A stretch of 64,000 nt of DNA from an uncultured Roseburia sp. (GCA_934317215.1 CAKREH010000005.1:62001-126000); one strand, 5' to 3'. Shown: positions 25,916 through 35,133, counted from the first letter of the stretch. The notes: generated by a model from the letters alone, not told the origin. Numbers and translations: made by a program.

Positions 25916-26392
25916 TTATTCCTCCGGGTCATCATAAGTCACGTCATGTAACGGTCCTTCCACGAGTTCCGTATACATATGTCCGTCAAGGTGGTCTAAC
26001 TCATGACAGATTGCACGTGCCATAAGCTCCGTTCCCTCGATCTCATATTCTTCCATGTTTTCGTCGAACGCGCGCGCCTTCACATAATTTGGTCTTGTAA
26101 CGGTACCTGCTTTTCCCGGAAGACTTAAGCATCCCTCATCCCCGGTCTGCTCGCCTGATTTTTCCAGGATCACCGGGTTGATCATGACAACCGGGCCTTC
26201 CCCGATGTCGATGACTACGATTCTTTTTAAAACACCGACCTGCGGTCCTGCAAGTCCGACTCCGTTTGCCTCATACATGGTATCGAGCATATCGTCGATC
26301 AGTTCTTTGATCTTTGGTGTCATCTCGGTAATTTCCCTGCATTTTTTGGTAAGTACAGGATCGCCCTGTATTCTGATTGTTCTAAGTGCCAT
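25916..26392 (-). CDS. def: peptide deformylase
   Basis: 158 residues from ATG 26392 (GGAGG 7 bases upstream); a longer frame to 26452 starts with TTG and is not used. It removes N-formyl from new proteins. Motifs: GVGLAGPQVGVLKR (motif I), EGCLSLPG (motif II, Cys metal ligand) and HELDHLDG (motif III; HExxH, where the usual Glu is present). Length is typical for type 1 enzymes. Confidence 0.97.
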   Translation of the reverse strand: MALRTIRIQGDPVLTKKCREITEMTPKIKELIDDMLDTMYEANGVGLAGPQVGVLKRIVVIDIGEGPVVMINPVILEKSGEQTGDEGCLSLPGKAGTVTRPNYVKARAFDENMEEYEIEGTELMARAICHELDHLDGHMYTELVEGPLHDVTYDDPEE

Positions 26393-26423
26393 TTTTTTAT
26401 CCTCCATTTTACATTTTACAATT

Positions 26424-28679
26424 TTAAAATCCGTTGACCGGGTTAAAGTCAAATCCTACTGCCACATTCTGATACAGGCGGTTATCTTTCATAAAAGCTT
26501 CCAGATCATCCTTTAATGAAACAAGTGTCTGATACTCTCCGGTTTTCACATAGATCACTTTGCGGTAGACATCGGAAATTTTTGCAACCGGCGCATCTGA
26601 CGGTCCGATTGGGAAAATCATTTCGCTGCTTTCTTTCGCGATCTGATTGATTTTTCCCATCAATGCCGCCGCCGATTCGCCTGCTGCCGCATCATTTTTC
26701 GACGCACACAAAATGTAAAGCATGTTCCACACCGGCGGATACCGCATCATTTTGCGGTACTCAATCTCATGCCCGTAAAAAGCCTCATAATTCTGCTCTT
26801 TTGCAGTTGTAATGCTGTAATGACCCGGATCATATGTCTGTATAATAACATTGCCTGGAACATCGCCCCTGCCGGCACGCCCCGCCGCCTGTGTCAGAAG
26901 CTGAAAAGTCCGCTCTGACGCACGATAGTCACTGATATAAAGCGAAAGATCTGCCGCAAGCACACCCACTAACGTAACTCCCGGAAAATCATGTCCCTTT
27001 ACGATCATCTGTGTTCCGATCAATATATCTGCATCATGATTCGAAAATGCAGATAATATCTGCTCATACCCATCTTTGGTTCTGGTGGTATCCATGTCCA
27101 TCCGGAGTACACGCGCCTGTGGGAAACGAGCCTTTACCACCTGTTCTATTTTCTGCGTGCCCGCCTTAAAGCCGCTGATATATTTAGAGCCACACACCGG
27201 GCACAGAGCGGGCTGTGCGGTCGTATATCCGCAGTAGTGGCATACTAAGCGTGCTGCCCTGCCGCTTCCATGCTGGCTTAAAGAAACATCGCAATGCGGA
27301 CATTTTATCACATGACCGCAGGCTCTGCAAGAGACAAAGCCTGCCATACCGCGCCGGTTGATAAAAAGCATCGTCTGTTCTCCCTTTTTCAGGCGCTCCT
27401 CCATCAGTTCATTTAGGCGGTCACTTAAGATTGAACGGTTGCCCCTTCGTAACTCTTCACGCAGATCGATGATCTCACAGGAAGGCATGGGGCGCTTTTG
27501 TACCCTGTGTTTTAATTCCAGGAGACAATATTCATTGTTTTCTGCTTTATAATAGCTCTCCAGCGATGGTGTAGCGGAACCAAGCACCACGATCGCACCT
27601 GTCATTTCCGCCCGCTGTATCGCGGTTTCCCTCGCATGATATCTTGGCACAGTCTCACTCTTATAGGAAGCTTCGTGTTCCTCATCAATGATAATGATCC
27701 CAAGGTCTGGAAACGGTGTAAAAAGCGCGGACCTTGGGCCTATCATGACTGAAATCTCTCCGTTTTTTGCACGCTCAAACTGATCATAACGCTCACCCGC
27801 CGATAGTTTTGAATTAATGATAGATACCTGCGCACCAAACCGGTTGTAAAATCGCCGCACTGTCTGGTAAGTCAAAGCAATTTCCGGGATCAGTACGATC
27901 GCCTGTTTTCCCTGCGCAAGTATATGTGCAATCAGTTCCATGTAAACTTCCGTCTTTCCGCTTCCGGTAACTCCCTTGATCAAATAGGTTCTTCGCTCAC
28001 CCGCATCATACTCCATCGTAATTTTTGAGACAACATTCTGCTGCTCCTCATTCAGCTTTTTTGGCTCCCCGCCCATATCAAGACCGCCGACCGGATTGCG
28101 GTATGTGGTCTTACTCACCACTTTTACAATGCCGGCTTCTTCCATTGAACGGATCACGGACGCAGAAACCGACATCTGCTGCGTTGCTGTCTCCCACTCT
28201 AACTCCCGCTGTTCTAACAATGCCACAAGGAGTTTTGCCCTCGCCGTCTTATGCTTTCTCTCACACTCCGCGAGCTCATTTTGGGCTTCGACCGGATGCA
28301 GGGCTAGCCTTATCGTTTTCTGTTCTTTTGCCTTCTTTTTTTCTTTGACCGGCAGTACTGTCTTTAATGCATGATTCATGGTGCCGCCATAATTTTCCCG
28401 CATCCATCCTGCAAGTGCGATCATCTGCGACTCGATCAGAACACCGCCTTTTACGATTGAAAGGATCTCTTTGATCTTATTTTCCTCATACTCGCAGACG
28501 TCTGTCAGTTCTATCACATATCCCTGCATTTTTCTCGGTCCAAATGGAACCGCTACCAGCATGCCAACTGCGATCGTACTCTTTAGTCTTTCCGGCACCC
28601 GGTATTGAAACGTCTTATCTAATTTTCCCTGATAAATATCTACAATGATATTTGCATATTCTGCCATTCCGGTTACCAT
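26424..28679 (-). CDS. priA: primosomal protein N' (PriA helicase)
   Basis: 751 residues. Restarts stalled replication forks. N-terminal DNA-binding domain, then the DEAD-type helicase: Walker A GVTGSGKTEVYM, IIIDEEHEASYKS (DEEH box), GSATPSLESY; the zinc cluster CRACGHVIKCPHC and CHYCGYTTAQPALCPVCG with eight Cys; motif VI region QAAGRAGRGDVPG. The exact start is unclear: ATG 28679 has AAGG only one base upstream, while ATG 28667 (MAEYANIIVD) is 13 bases from it and better matches the family start. Confidence 0.95.
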   Translation of the reverse strand: MVTGMAEYANIIVDIYQGKLDKTFQYRVPERLKSTIAVGMLVAVPFGPRKMQGYVIELTDVCEYEENKIKEILSIVKGGVLIESQMIALAGWMRENYGGTMNHALKTVLPVKEKKKAKEQKTIRLALHPVEAQNELAECERKHKTARAKLLVALLEQRELEWETATQQMSVSASVIRSMEEAGIVKVVSKTTYRNPVGGLDMGGEPKKLNEEQQNVVSKITMEYDAGERRTYLIKGVTGSGKTEVYMELIAHILAQGKQAIVLIPEIALTYQTVRRFYNRFGAQVSIINSKLSAGERYDQFERAKNGEISVMIGPRSALFTPFPDLGIIIIDEEHEASYKSETVPRYHARETAIQRAEMTGAIVVLGSATPSLESYYKAENNEYCLLELKHRVQKRPMPSCEIIDLREELRRGNRSILSDRLNELMEERLKKGEQTMLFINRRGMAGFVSCRACGHVIKCPHCDVSLSQHGSGRAARLVCHYCGYTTAQPALCPVCGSKYISGFKAGTQKIEQVVKARFPQARVLRMDMDTTRTKDGYEQILSAFSNHDADILIGTQMIVKGHDFPGVTLVGVLAADLSLYISDYRASERTFQLLTQAAGRAGRGDVPGNVIIQTYDPGHYSITTAKEQNYEAFYGHEIEYRKMMRYPPVWNMLYILCASKNDAAAGESAAALMGKINQIAKESSEMIFPIGPSDAPVAKISDVYRKVIYVKTGEYQTLVSLKDDLEAFMKDNRLYQNVAVGFDFNPVNGF

Positions 28680-28689
28680 GCCTTTCTGT

Positions 28690-30240
28690 CTATCTGCCTA
28701 AGCCTTCTGCAGCTTTCTTTACAAGTTCTTTATCTTCCATTGGATAACGGACTCCACAGATCTCCTGATAGTCCTCATGCCCTTTTCCTGCAAGAACGAT
28801 AATATCGCCCTCCCTTGCATGATCAATTGCATATGCCACCGCTGCCCTCCGGTCTGCAATGCGTATGTATGCCCCTGAAGTTCCCTTTATGCCGCCCTCA
28901 ATGTCATCTAAGATCAGCTCCGGATCTTCCCACCTTGGATTGTCTGATGTCAGGATCGTAAAATCTGCGAGTCTTCCTGCCGTCTCACCCATCCTGCCTC
29001 TCCTTAATTTCGAGCGGTTGCCCCCACAGCCAAAAATCGCGACAATCCGCCGCGGCTCAAATTTCCGCAATGTCTCAAGCAGATTACGCAGGCTCATCTC
29101 ATTGTGTGCATAGTCGATCAGAAATACAAATTTGTCTGATATCCTGACATTTTCACACCGCCCCGGCACGTTCTGTCTCTGCAGTGCATCTTTTACCACA
29201 TCCTGCGCGATTTTAAAATGCCTCGCCACAAGGATCGCAGCTAACGCATTGGAAACATTAAAGATTCCAGGCATCTGCAATCGGATTTCTTCTCTTCCAT
29301 CCGTAAAAAAATGGCTGTATAATCTTCCTTCTTTCATGGAAAATCTGATTCCTTCCGCCACGATATCCGCCTTTAGCCATGATTCATCCGCACCGTTTTC
29401 TCCCTGCACGGAAAAAGTCTCTATACTGCAGGTATGACCGAACAGTATTTTTTCTGCATTCCGGTCATCACGGTTAACAATCCCTGCCTTACACTGCCGG
29501 AACAGCCGGCTTTTACAGTAGAGATACTCTGCAAATGATGCGTGCTCTCCCGGTCCGATATGATCCGGCTCGATATTTAAAAACACCCCGATATCAAAAA
29601 AAATCCCTTCCACACGCTGCATTTTAATTCCCTGGGAGGATACCTCCATCACGCAGCACACGCAGCCGTTACTTACCATCTGTGCTAATTCTTTTTGCAG
29701 GTCGCTTGATTCCGGTGTCGTATGTCCGGCCTTTTTTACATCTTTCCCGTCATACGTCCATATCGTACCTACCATTCCGGTCTTGTATCCGGCTTCTTTT
29801 AAGATCCCTGCCGTAAGAAATGCCGTTGTCGTCTTTCCCTTTGTCCCGGTGATCCCGATCATCTTAAGTTTTTTTGCCGGATAATCGTAAAATGCTGCAG
29901 AAATCTGTGCAAGCACCTGCCTGGTGTCCTTCACACCGATCACAGCCATGCCGTAATTGCGCACAAGTTCATACACACGCACTTTTCCATGTCCTGTGTA
30001 AATAAAACATTCCCAGCGCACATTTACCATACAGTTTTCATCCACCACCACCGCAAATGCTCCCGCATTTACCGCATCCATAATATAATCATGTCCATCC
30101 GTGCACTGTCCCTTTATACAGACAAACAGGGACCCCCGCTTTACTTTTCCGGAATGATAACAGATATCCGTAATGATAAGGTCGTGGCTCCCCTGCACGC
30201 TTTCGTATGAAAAATGTCCGAGTAATTGATCTAACCGCAT
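28690..30240 (-). CDS. murE: UDP-MurNAc-tripeptide synthetase, meso-DAP type
   Basis: 516 residues. Adds the third amino acid to UDP-MurNAc-L-Ala-D-Glu. ATP loop GITGTKGKTTTAFL, the substrate motifs TTPESSDLQ and VMEVSSQGI, and the specificity motif DNPRWEDP (in TSDNPR), which indicates meso-diaminopimelate rather than lysine. Start ATG 30240 has AAGGAAAGAGA. It heads the long operon that continues with priA (11 bases to the priA start). Divergent from the CmpB-like gene at 30390. Confidence 0.95.
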   Translation of the reverse strand: MRLDQLLGHFSYESVQGSHDLIITDICYHSGKVKRGSLFVCIKGQCTDGHDYIMDAVNAGAFAVVVDENCMVNVRWECFIYTGHGKVRVYELVRNYGMAVIGVKDTRQVLAQISAAFYDYPAKKLKMIGITGTKGKTTTAFLTAGILKEAGYKTGMVGTIWTYDGKDVKKAGHTTPESSDLQKELAQMVSNGCVCCVMEVSSQGIKMQRVEGIFFDIGVFLNIEPDHIGPGEHASFAEYLYCKSRLFRQCKAGIVNRDDRNAEKILFGHTCSIETFSVQGENGADESWLKADIVAEGIRFSMKEGRLYSHFFTDGREEIRLQMPGIFNVSNALAAILVARHFKIAQDVVKDALQRQNVPGRCENVRISDKFVFLIDYAHNEMSLRNLLETLRKFEPRRIVAIFGCGGNRSKLRRGRMGETAGRLADFTILTSDNPRWEDPELILDDIEGGIKGTSGAYIRIADRRAAVAYAIDHAREGDIIVLAGKGHEDYQEICGVRYPMEDKELVKKAAEGLGR

Positions 30241-30389
30241 TCTCTTTCCTTAAGAATACACTTTTTTTATTATATGACAGAACGTCTGTTTTTACAAGTT
30301 TTCCGCTTTTATTTTAGAAAAATGTTACATATTTTCCGATGCAGCGCGGCATACTGATACCATGATTTTAGAAAAAAGGACATGCGAAT

Positions 30390-30794
30390 ATGATTGCAAA
30401 AAACTTCTTTGTCTGTGGACTGACCGGCTGGTGCATGGAGATTCTCTTTACCTCCACAGGTTCTTTTTTAAAACATGATAAACGTCTGATCGGACGGACA
30501 TCGGTATGGATGTTTCCCATCTACGGAACCGCTGCCATGATCGAACCGCTATACCACCATATCAAAAATCTTCCGGCACTTCTTCGCGGCAGTATCTATT
30601 CCGTCGGTATCTTTTCTTTTGAATATATCAGTGGCACACTTTTAAAACGCCACGGCATGTGCCCCTGGGATTACAGCCATGCCAAAGCCAACATAGACGG
30701 CGTCATCAGGCTCGATTATGCTCCCTTATGGATAGCTGCCGGTCTTTTATTCGAACGCATTCTCATCCGGTGTAACAAATCGGTATCCTCCTGA
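30390..30794 (+). CDS. CmpB-like membrane protein (putative ABC transporter permease, PF06541 type)
   Basis: 134 residues from ATG 30390. Three to four hydrophobic stretches (NFFVCGLTGWCMEILF, VWMFPIYGTAAMIEPL, SIYSVGIFSFEYISGTLL, YAPLWIAAGLLFERIL). The pattern GWxxE, PIYGxxA and the WDYS motif (CPWDYSH) match the PF06541 proteins common in Lachnospiraceae. The name ABC permease is a database label; no transport function is shown, and no ATP-binding partner lies beside it. The upstream AAAGGA is 10 bases before the ATG. Divergent from murE, with 149 bases between. Confidence 0.75.
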   Translation: MIAKNFFVCGLTGWCMEILFTSTGSFLKHDKRLIGRTSVWMFPIYGTAAMIEPLYHHIKNLPALLRGSIYSVGIFSFEYISGTLLKRHGMCPWDYSHAKANIDGVIRLDYAPLWIAAGLLFERILIRCNKSVSS

Positions 30795-30891
30795 AATTTT
30801 TATTTTCAATTACTGATATATATCCTTTCCTGTCTGAAAATATCTGAAAACGGATGCATATTTTATCAATATAACGTAAATTTTTTTCTTC

Positions 30892-30946
30892 TTGAAATCA
30901 GATAGTGATTATTATATGATAAAAAAAATGCTGAAAAAAGTCAGCA
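30892..30946 (+). promoter_or_regulatory. pyrBI promoter, A-run start and leader hairpin
   Basis: TTGAAA (30892-30897), a 17-base spacer and TATGAT (30915-30920), then eight A bases (30921-30928), where transcription should begin. Then TGCTGA / TCAGCA (30929-30934 / 30941-30946) forms a hairpin just before AAAGGAGG. Start in an A-run allows reiterative transcription; the hairpin could affect ribosome access. No PyrR-type binding loop was seen. Confidence 0.7.
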
Positions 30947-30962
30947 CCAAAGGAGGATTTAT

Positions 30963-31883
30963 ATGCGTCATTTAATGAGCCCATTGGACTTCTCCGTCGA
31001 TGAATTAGACAAGCTTTTAGACCTTGCCAATGATATCGAGAAGTACCCGAACAAATATGCACACGCATGTGAAGGCAAAAAATTAGCCACCTGTTTTTAT
31101 GAACCAAGTACACGAACCCGGTTAAGTTTTGAAGCTGCCATGTTAAATCTCGGCGGTTCTGTTTTAGGTTTCGCCAGTGCTGATTCAAGTTCCGCATCCA
31201 AAGGCGAAAGTGTTTCCGATACAATCCGAGTTATCTCCTGTTACGCAGACATCTGCGCAATGCGTCATCCAAAAGAAGGTGCACCTCTCGTAGCTTCCCA
31301 GAAATCACGAATTCCAGTTATCAATGCCGGCGACGGCGGTCATCAGCATCCAACCCAGACATTAGCCGATTTACTTACCATCCGTTCCTTAAAAGGACGT
31401 CTTGACAATATGACGATCGGACTCTGCGGTGATTTAAAATTTGGCCGTACCGTTCATTCCCTCATCAGTGCCCTGATCCGTTATCCAGGCATTAAATTTG
31501 TACTGATCTCACCGGAAGAACTGCGTATTCCAAGCTATATCCGCGAAGATGTCCTGCGTGCCAACAACGTTCCTTTTACTGAGGTTGAGCGTTTAGAGGA
31601 TGCCATCCCGCAGCTTGATGTCCTCTACATGACCAGAGTCCAGAAGGAACGTTTCTTCAACGAGGAAGATTATGTCCGCTTAAAAGATTTCTATATCTTA
31701 ACCAAAGCAAAAATGGAGCTTGCTCCAGAAGACATGATCGTATTACATCCGCTGCCACGTGTCAACGAAATTTCCGTAGAAGTAGATGACGATCCAAGAG
31801 CCGTTTATTTCAAACAGGCACAGTATGCTGTCTATGTGCGCATGGCGCTGATCTTAACGCTGCTTGAAATTAAGGTTGAATAA
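30963..31883 (+). CDS. pyrB: aspartate carbamoyltransferase, catalytic subunit
   Basis: 306 residues. First committed step of pyrimidine synthesis. The carbamoyl-phosphate loop CFYEPSTRTRLSFE (STRTR), the SKGESVSDT loop with the Lys that reaches into the neighbouring active site, the MRHPKEGA and GDGGHQHPTQTL sequences and the HPLPRVNEI motif are all intact. Start has AAAGGAGG 6 bases upstream. With pyrI it forms the allosteric type of enzyme, like that of E. coli. The promoter and leader are described separately. Confidence 0.97.
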   Translation: MRHLMSPLDFSVDELDKLLDLANDIEKYPNKYAHACEGKKLATCFYEPSTRTRLSFEAAMLNLGGSVLGFASADSSSASKGESVSDTIRVISCYADICAMRHPKEGAPLVASQKSRIPVINAGDGGHQHPTQTLADLLTIRSLKGRLDNMTIGLCGDLKFGRTVHSLISALIRYPGIKFVLISPEELRIPSYIREDVLRANNVPFTEVERLEDAIPQLDVLYMTRVQKERFFNEEDYVRLKDFYILTKAKMELAPEDMIVLHPLPRVNEISVEVDDDPRAVYFKQAQYAVYVRMALILTLLEIKVE

Positions 31884-31894
31884 GGAGGAGAACA

Positions 31895-32332
31895 ATGTTA
31901 AATATCAGTGGAATCCATGAGGGATTTGTCCTTGATCATATTCAGGCTGGCATGAGCCTGCAGATTTATCATGATTTGAAGTTAGACCAGCTCGACTGCC
32001 CGGTTGCCATCATTAAAAATGCAAAGAGCAGTAAAATGGGAAAAAAAGATATCTTAAAGGTAGAATGTCCGATCGATGCACTCGACTTTGATATTTTAGG
32101 TTTCATTGACCATAATATTACTGTCAATGTGATCCAGAATGATAAGATCGTCTCCAAAAAAGAACTTTTTCTTCCAAAACAGGTCAAAAACGTGATCAAA
32201 TGTAAAAATCCACGCTGCATCACTTCAATCGAACAGGAATTAGATCAGATTTTTATTCTGACCGACCCGGAAAAAGAAGTATACCGCTGCAAATACTGTG
32301 AGGAGAAATATACAAATCCAAACCGCCGTTAA
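31895..32332 (+). CDS. pyrI: aspartate carbamoyltransferase, regulatory subunit
   Basis: 145 residues, 11 bases after pyrB. The C-terminal zinc domain is complete: CKNPRC ... YRCKYCEEKY, with four Cys spaced C-x4-C ... C-x2-C. The N-terminal allosteric domain contains the nucleotide-binding strands around IIKNAKSSKMGKKDILKVE. In the family it mediates CTP and UTP inhibition. Site AAGGAGG. Followed by a strong bidirectional terminator. Confidence 0.97.
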   Translation: MLNISGIHEGFVLDHIQAGMSLQIYHDLKLDQLDCPVAIIKNAKSSKMGKKDILKVECPIDALDFDILGFIDHNITVNVIQNDKIVSKKELFLPKQVKNVIKCKNPRCITSIEQELDQIFILTDPEKEVYRCKYCEEKYTNPNRR

Positions 32333-32350
32333 CAATAAAATACTGAAATA

Positions 32351-32388
32351 AAAAATACTGCCGGATCCATCAATCCGGCAGTATTTTT
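32351..32388. terminator. bidirectional terminator between pyrI and the DnaJ gene
   Basis: TACTGCCGGAT (32356-32366) pairs with ATCCGGCAGTA (32373-32383) over a 6-base loop, with A5 before and T5 after it. It ends pyrBI on the plus strand and the dnaJ-type gene on the minus strand. Confidence 0.92.
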
Positions 32389-32434
32389 CGTTCCAGTATT
32401 TTATGTTTTTCCGTGGCAAGACTTTAGCCCGCTT

Positions 32435-33067
32435 CTAAAACGGCCTTAAACAACAGCAGTTACAGAGCATATTTAAAAACAGCATGCTAAGACACCAGCT
32501 CCCCGCACTCGAATAAGGTCTGTCATAGCTGCTTCCCATATTCGTATACCATGTTCCGCCATACTCTAAATGCTGCAGGAACTGCCGGTATTCAAAATTG
32601 CTTGGTTCCATCTCCACTGCACGCGCGGCATGCTCTTTTGCGATGATATTATTTCCTGCCCCCTGATTTGCCATGGCACTGTAATAATACCAGCGTGCAC
32701 TTCTCTCAGAGAAAGGAATTCCGTTTAAAACATTAAGTGCCTCTGCATAACAGCGGTTTGCTATGTAATTTGCAGCAGCCTGCAGCTTCGGATTTTCAGT
32801 ACTCTGATTATAATGGTAACTCTGTCCGCCCCCATATCCGTAACTGTTTCCTGAATTATATCCATAGCCGCTTCCCTGCTGCTTTTCTTTCATAATCTGG
32901 TCATACGCCTGCTGTACTTCTTTGAACTTTTCCTCTGCCTGTGCCTTGTTCGGATTATTGACATTGGCATCCGGATGATACTTGCGGCTTAGGGAACGAT
33001 ATGCTTTTTTTATTTCTTCATCGGAGGCACTTCGTGACACACCAAGTACCTGATATGGATCCATCAT
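32435..33067 (-). CDS. DnaJ-domain protein, C-terminus Cys-rich
   Basis: 210 residues. J-domain at 2-65 with the HPD motif in RKYHPDANVN, so it can recruit a DnaK. Then a Gly/Tyr-rich stretch (GYGYNSGNSYGYGGGQSYHYN), a tetratricopeptide-like helical part (AANYIANRCYAEALNVLNGI ... ARAVEMEPSNFEYR) and a hydrophobic, Cys-rich tail ending LCNCCCLRPF that may be membrane-associated or lipidated. It is not the chaperone DnaJ (no zinc region). It lies 11 bases after the DUF5685 gene, and this trio is probably one unit. Confidence 0.82.
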   Translation of the reverse strand: MMDPYQVLGVSRSASDEEIKKAYRSLSRKYHPDANVNNPNKAQAEEKFKEVQQAYDQIMKEKQQGSGYGYNSGNSYGYGGGQSYHYNQSTENPKLQAAANYIANRCYAEALNVLNGIPFSERSARWYYYSAMANQGAGNNIIAKEHAARAVEMEPSNFEYRQFLQHLEYGGTWYTNMGSSYDRPYSSAGSWCLSMLFLNMLCNCCCLRPF

Positions 33068-33077
33068 AAATCAAACC

Positions 33078-33944
33078 TCATTGTTTATGCTCTTTTTTCT
33101 TTGCTTTTTCCTCAATCCTGCGTTTTTTGATCTGCAGATATTCATATTTTGACCACACACCCGAATACAGGATATTGCGCAGAATATCCGCATGTAAAAG
33201 AATCGGCAGACGCTCAAATGATTTTGCACACTCTGACATCATACTTGTCAAAAGCAGCCGGCACCAGGTATCAAGATCCTGTGCCTGTTCTTCCCGAACA
33301 AATACGAGCGGATTATAGCAGTTTTTCTTCTTATCCCTGTCATAATCCTCGTACGCATCCATCAGGTAGATAAACTTTCCCATGTAAAATCCCATCGTAC
33401 GGAGTTCCTCTGCCCATTCGTCTTCCTTCCAGCAAAACACCTCCGCAATCATCTCTCCGGTCAGACCGGCAACGAGATCAAGATTTGTCTCCTGGTGTTT
33501 CTCAACATCCCCGGTCTTTTTCATATATTCCTCAATGGCACCTGCCTGTCTCGGATATTTTGACATGATACGAGTATAATCCTTATCCAGCATTTTTGCA
33601 AATGCCTTCTTGGTATACGACCTGTCATCATTCCAGTCGTCAATCAGATTGTGGTACGCTAAGATCAGATTCATATCCGCCGCATATTTTGTAGCGTCAT
33701 TGATCCATGCAATACGCTTCTGCGCCGGATGCAGCGCACATGTAAACTTCGTTTTTTCATTCGGAAGTTCATACAAACCGGTCAGCAGAACGATCAGAAA
33801 CGTCATATCATATGCAAGCATCATCTGTCCCTTGGTTCCACAATTTGATTTCAGTTGTCTGCAAAGTCCACAATAATATGCCTGATACGCTTTTTTGCCT
33901 TCTTCCGTCAGCTCTTTTTGATTGATATTGATATAACCAAACAC
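33078..33944 (-). CDS. DUF5685-family protein
   Basis: 288 residues, starting with GTG at 33944; AAAGGAG sits 9 bases upstream and MFGYININQKELTEEGKKAY is the known family start. An N-terminal CxxC (YYCGLCRQL) plus a further Cys suggest metal or redox use. The middle is mostly helical, with MLAYDMTFLIVLLTGLYE near residue 45 and YLMDAYEDYDRDKKKNCYNPL later. The family occurs in Lachnospiraceae next to a DnaJ-domain gene and a zinc-ribbon gene, as here. Function unknown. It ends 11 bases before the DnaJ gene. Confidence 0.8.
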   Translation of the reverse strand: MFGYININQKELTEEGKKAYQAYYCGLCRQLKSNCGTKGQMMLAYDMTFLIVLLTGLYELPNEKTKFTCALHPAQKRIAWINDATKYAADMNLILAYHNLIDDWNDDRSYTKKAFAKMLDKDYTRIMSKYPRQAGAIEEYMKKTGDVEKHQETNLDLVAGLTGEMIAEVFCWKEDEWAEELRTMGFYMGKFIYLMDAYEDYDRDKKKNCYNPLVFVREEQAQDLDTWCRLLLTSMMSECAKSFERLPILLHADILRNILYSGVWSKYEYLQIKKRRIEEKAKKKEHKQ

Positions 33945-33961
33945 AAGGCAGTTCTCCTTTG

Positions 33962-34369
33962 TCAGCTTTTTTTAATAAATTCTGTTTTACATTTTGGACA
34001 GGTGATACAGATTTTTCCTCTTCCTTTCGGTACCCTGACTGTCTGCTTACACTGCGGACATTTAAAGAAACGGTAAGTGCCGCGCTGTGCCCAGCGTTTT
34101 TTCAGGTTATTTTTCTTTACCACTGCCCGGTATTTTGCATTTAAATATCTCTGGTTCTCTTCGTAACGCTTTGACACATTCCGTGAGAGTATTCTGAAAT
34201 AGGAATAAATTAACAATGCAAGACCAAGCCAGTATAAAATATTTACCCGGAAAAACGCAGATAAAAATGTGGATAAAAGCAGCAGAACCATCGATACGAT
34301 AATCTGTGCCCGTGAAAGTTCATCCACTCCGTATCTGCCAATCATAAACTGTCGTAATTTTTCTTTCAT
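33962..34369 (-). CDS. two-helix membrane protein with C-terminal zinc ribbon
   Basis: 135 residues. Two adjacent hydrophobic helices (AQIIVSMVLLLLSTFLSAFF and ILYWLGLALLIYSYFRIL, about 22-63), a basic linker, then a zinc ribbon FFKCPQCKQTVRVP ... ICITCPKCKTEFI (about 100-130). The layout suggests a membrane-bound adapter. 17 bases separate it from the DUF5685 gene, so the three genes at 32435-34369 are likely co-transcribed. ATG 34369, site AAAGGAATG. Confidence 0.78.
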   Translation of the reverse strand: MKEKLRQFMIGRYGVDELSRAQIIVSMVLLLLSTFLSAFFRVNILYWLGLALLIYSYFRILSRNVSKRYEENQRYLNAKYRAVVKKNNLKKRWAQRGTYRFFKCPQCKQTVRVPKGRGKICITCPKCKTEFIKKS

Positions 34370-34473
34370 CTATGACATTCCTTTCCATCCAGATGCAGCT
34401 GCGTGTAATTTCATACAATCGTGTATCACTGTATGTATTTCCCTGCAGATTGCATTTTTTTATTTATGTACGG

Positions 34474-34503
34474 AAAAACGGCACCCTTCTGGCACCGTTT
34501 TTT
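34474..34503. terminator. hairpin with T-run upstream of the zinc-ribbon gene
   Basis: AAAAACGG (34474-34481) pairs with CCGTTTTTT (34495-34503). The GCACC...GGCACC loop adds little pairing. It could end transcription from either side, most likely the rnpB transcript reading on the minus strand. The rest of 34370-34645 is AT-rich with short ATATC/GATAT repeats and no gene. Confidence 0.55.
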
Positions 34504-34645
34504 GTCCATGACGCTATGGTAAACCCAATACTCACAAACGTCAATATTCCTATCGTCTTTTAAGAAACATTTTAGATTTTGGTTATATTTCCATATATTG
34601 ATATATTTTTATCTATTAATATTTTTATATCTATTGATATCTGAT

Positions 34646-35004
34646 TTAAGCAGGACGATAAGCCGGGTTATGTCTAAACTGCAGCAAGCCGCAGTCGGAA
34701 TGATCATCTATCTAGGACGACTGTTACCAGCCGCCTCAAGCAACCTACCTAAAGCTGGCGGGCCACGTCAACGCTTTTGTTCGGTCTTGCTTCGGATGGG
34801 GTTTACATATGCCCTCTCTGTTACCAGAGAGGCGGTAGTCTCTTACACTGCCCTTCCAACCTTACCCGGTACACGCCGGGCGGTATATTTCTGTTGCACT
34901 ATCCTTAGAGTCGCCTCTACCGGACGTTATCCGGCATCCTGCCCTGTGAAGCCCGGACTTTCCTCACCCCGATAAACGGGCCGCGATCATTTGTCCTACT
35001 TAAA
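34646..35004 (-). ncRNA. rnpB: RNase P RNA (class A)
   Basis: Universal segments are readable on the minus strand: GAGGAAAGTCCGGGCTTCAC near the 5' end, the ACAGAAATA block, GGTAAGGTTGGAAGGGC, and the 3' ATAACCCGGCTTAT closing motif. The ends AAGTAGGAC and GTCCTGCTT pair to form helix P1, which sets the boundaries at about 35004 and 34646 (about 359 nt). The GAGGAAAGTCCGGGC form and the class A architecture suit Clostridia. This non-coding gene explains an otherwise long gene-free stretch. The ends are approximate by a few bases. Confidence 0.95.
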
Positions 35005-35051
35005 TCCATCATCTGTCTTCCGGCACATCCTGCCGGCATGACACCCGATTA

Positions 35052-35080
35052 ACTATACACTTTTTTTCTTATTTGTGCAA
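35052..35080 (-). promoter_or_regulatory. rnpB promoter
   Basis: On the minus strand TTGCAC (RC of 35075-35080), 17 bases, then TATAGT (RC of 35052-35057). Transcription would start near 35045, about 40 bases before the mature RNA. Confidence 0.75.
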
Positions 35081-35133
35081 GCCTGATTTTCTTATTTTCT
35101 CTGATACATGCAGATACAAGATTTTTCCATGTT

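Noticed and set aside
34598..34975. Plus-strand open frame of 125 codons
   Set aside because: It lies over the RNase P RNA, whose conserved segments explain the sequence.
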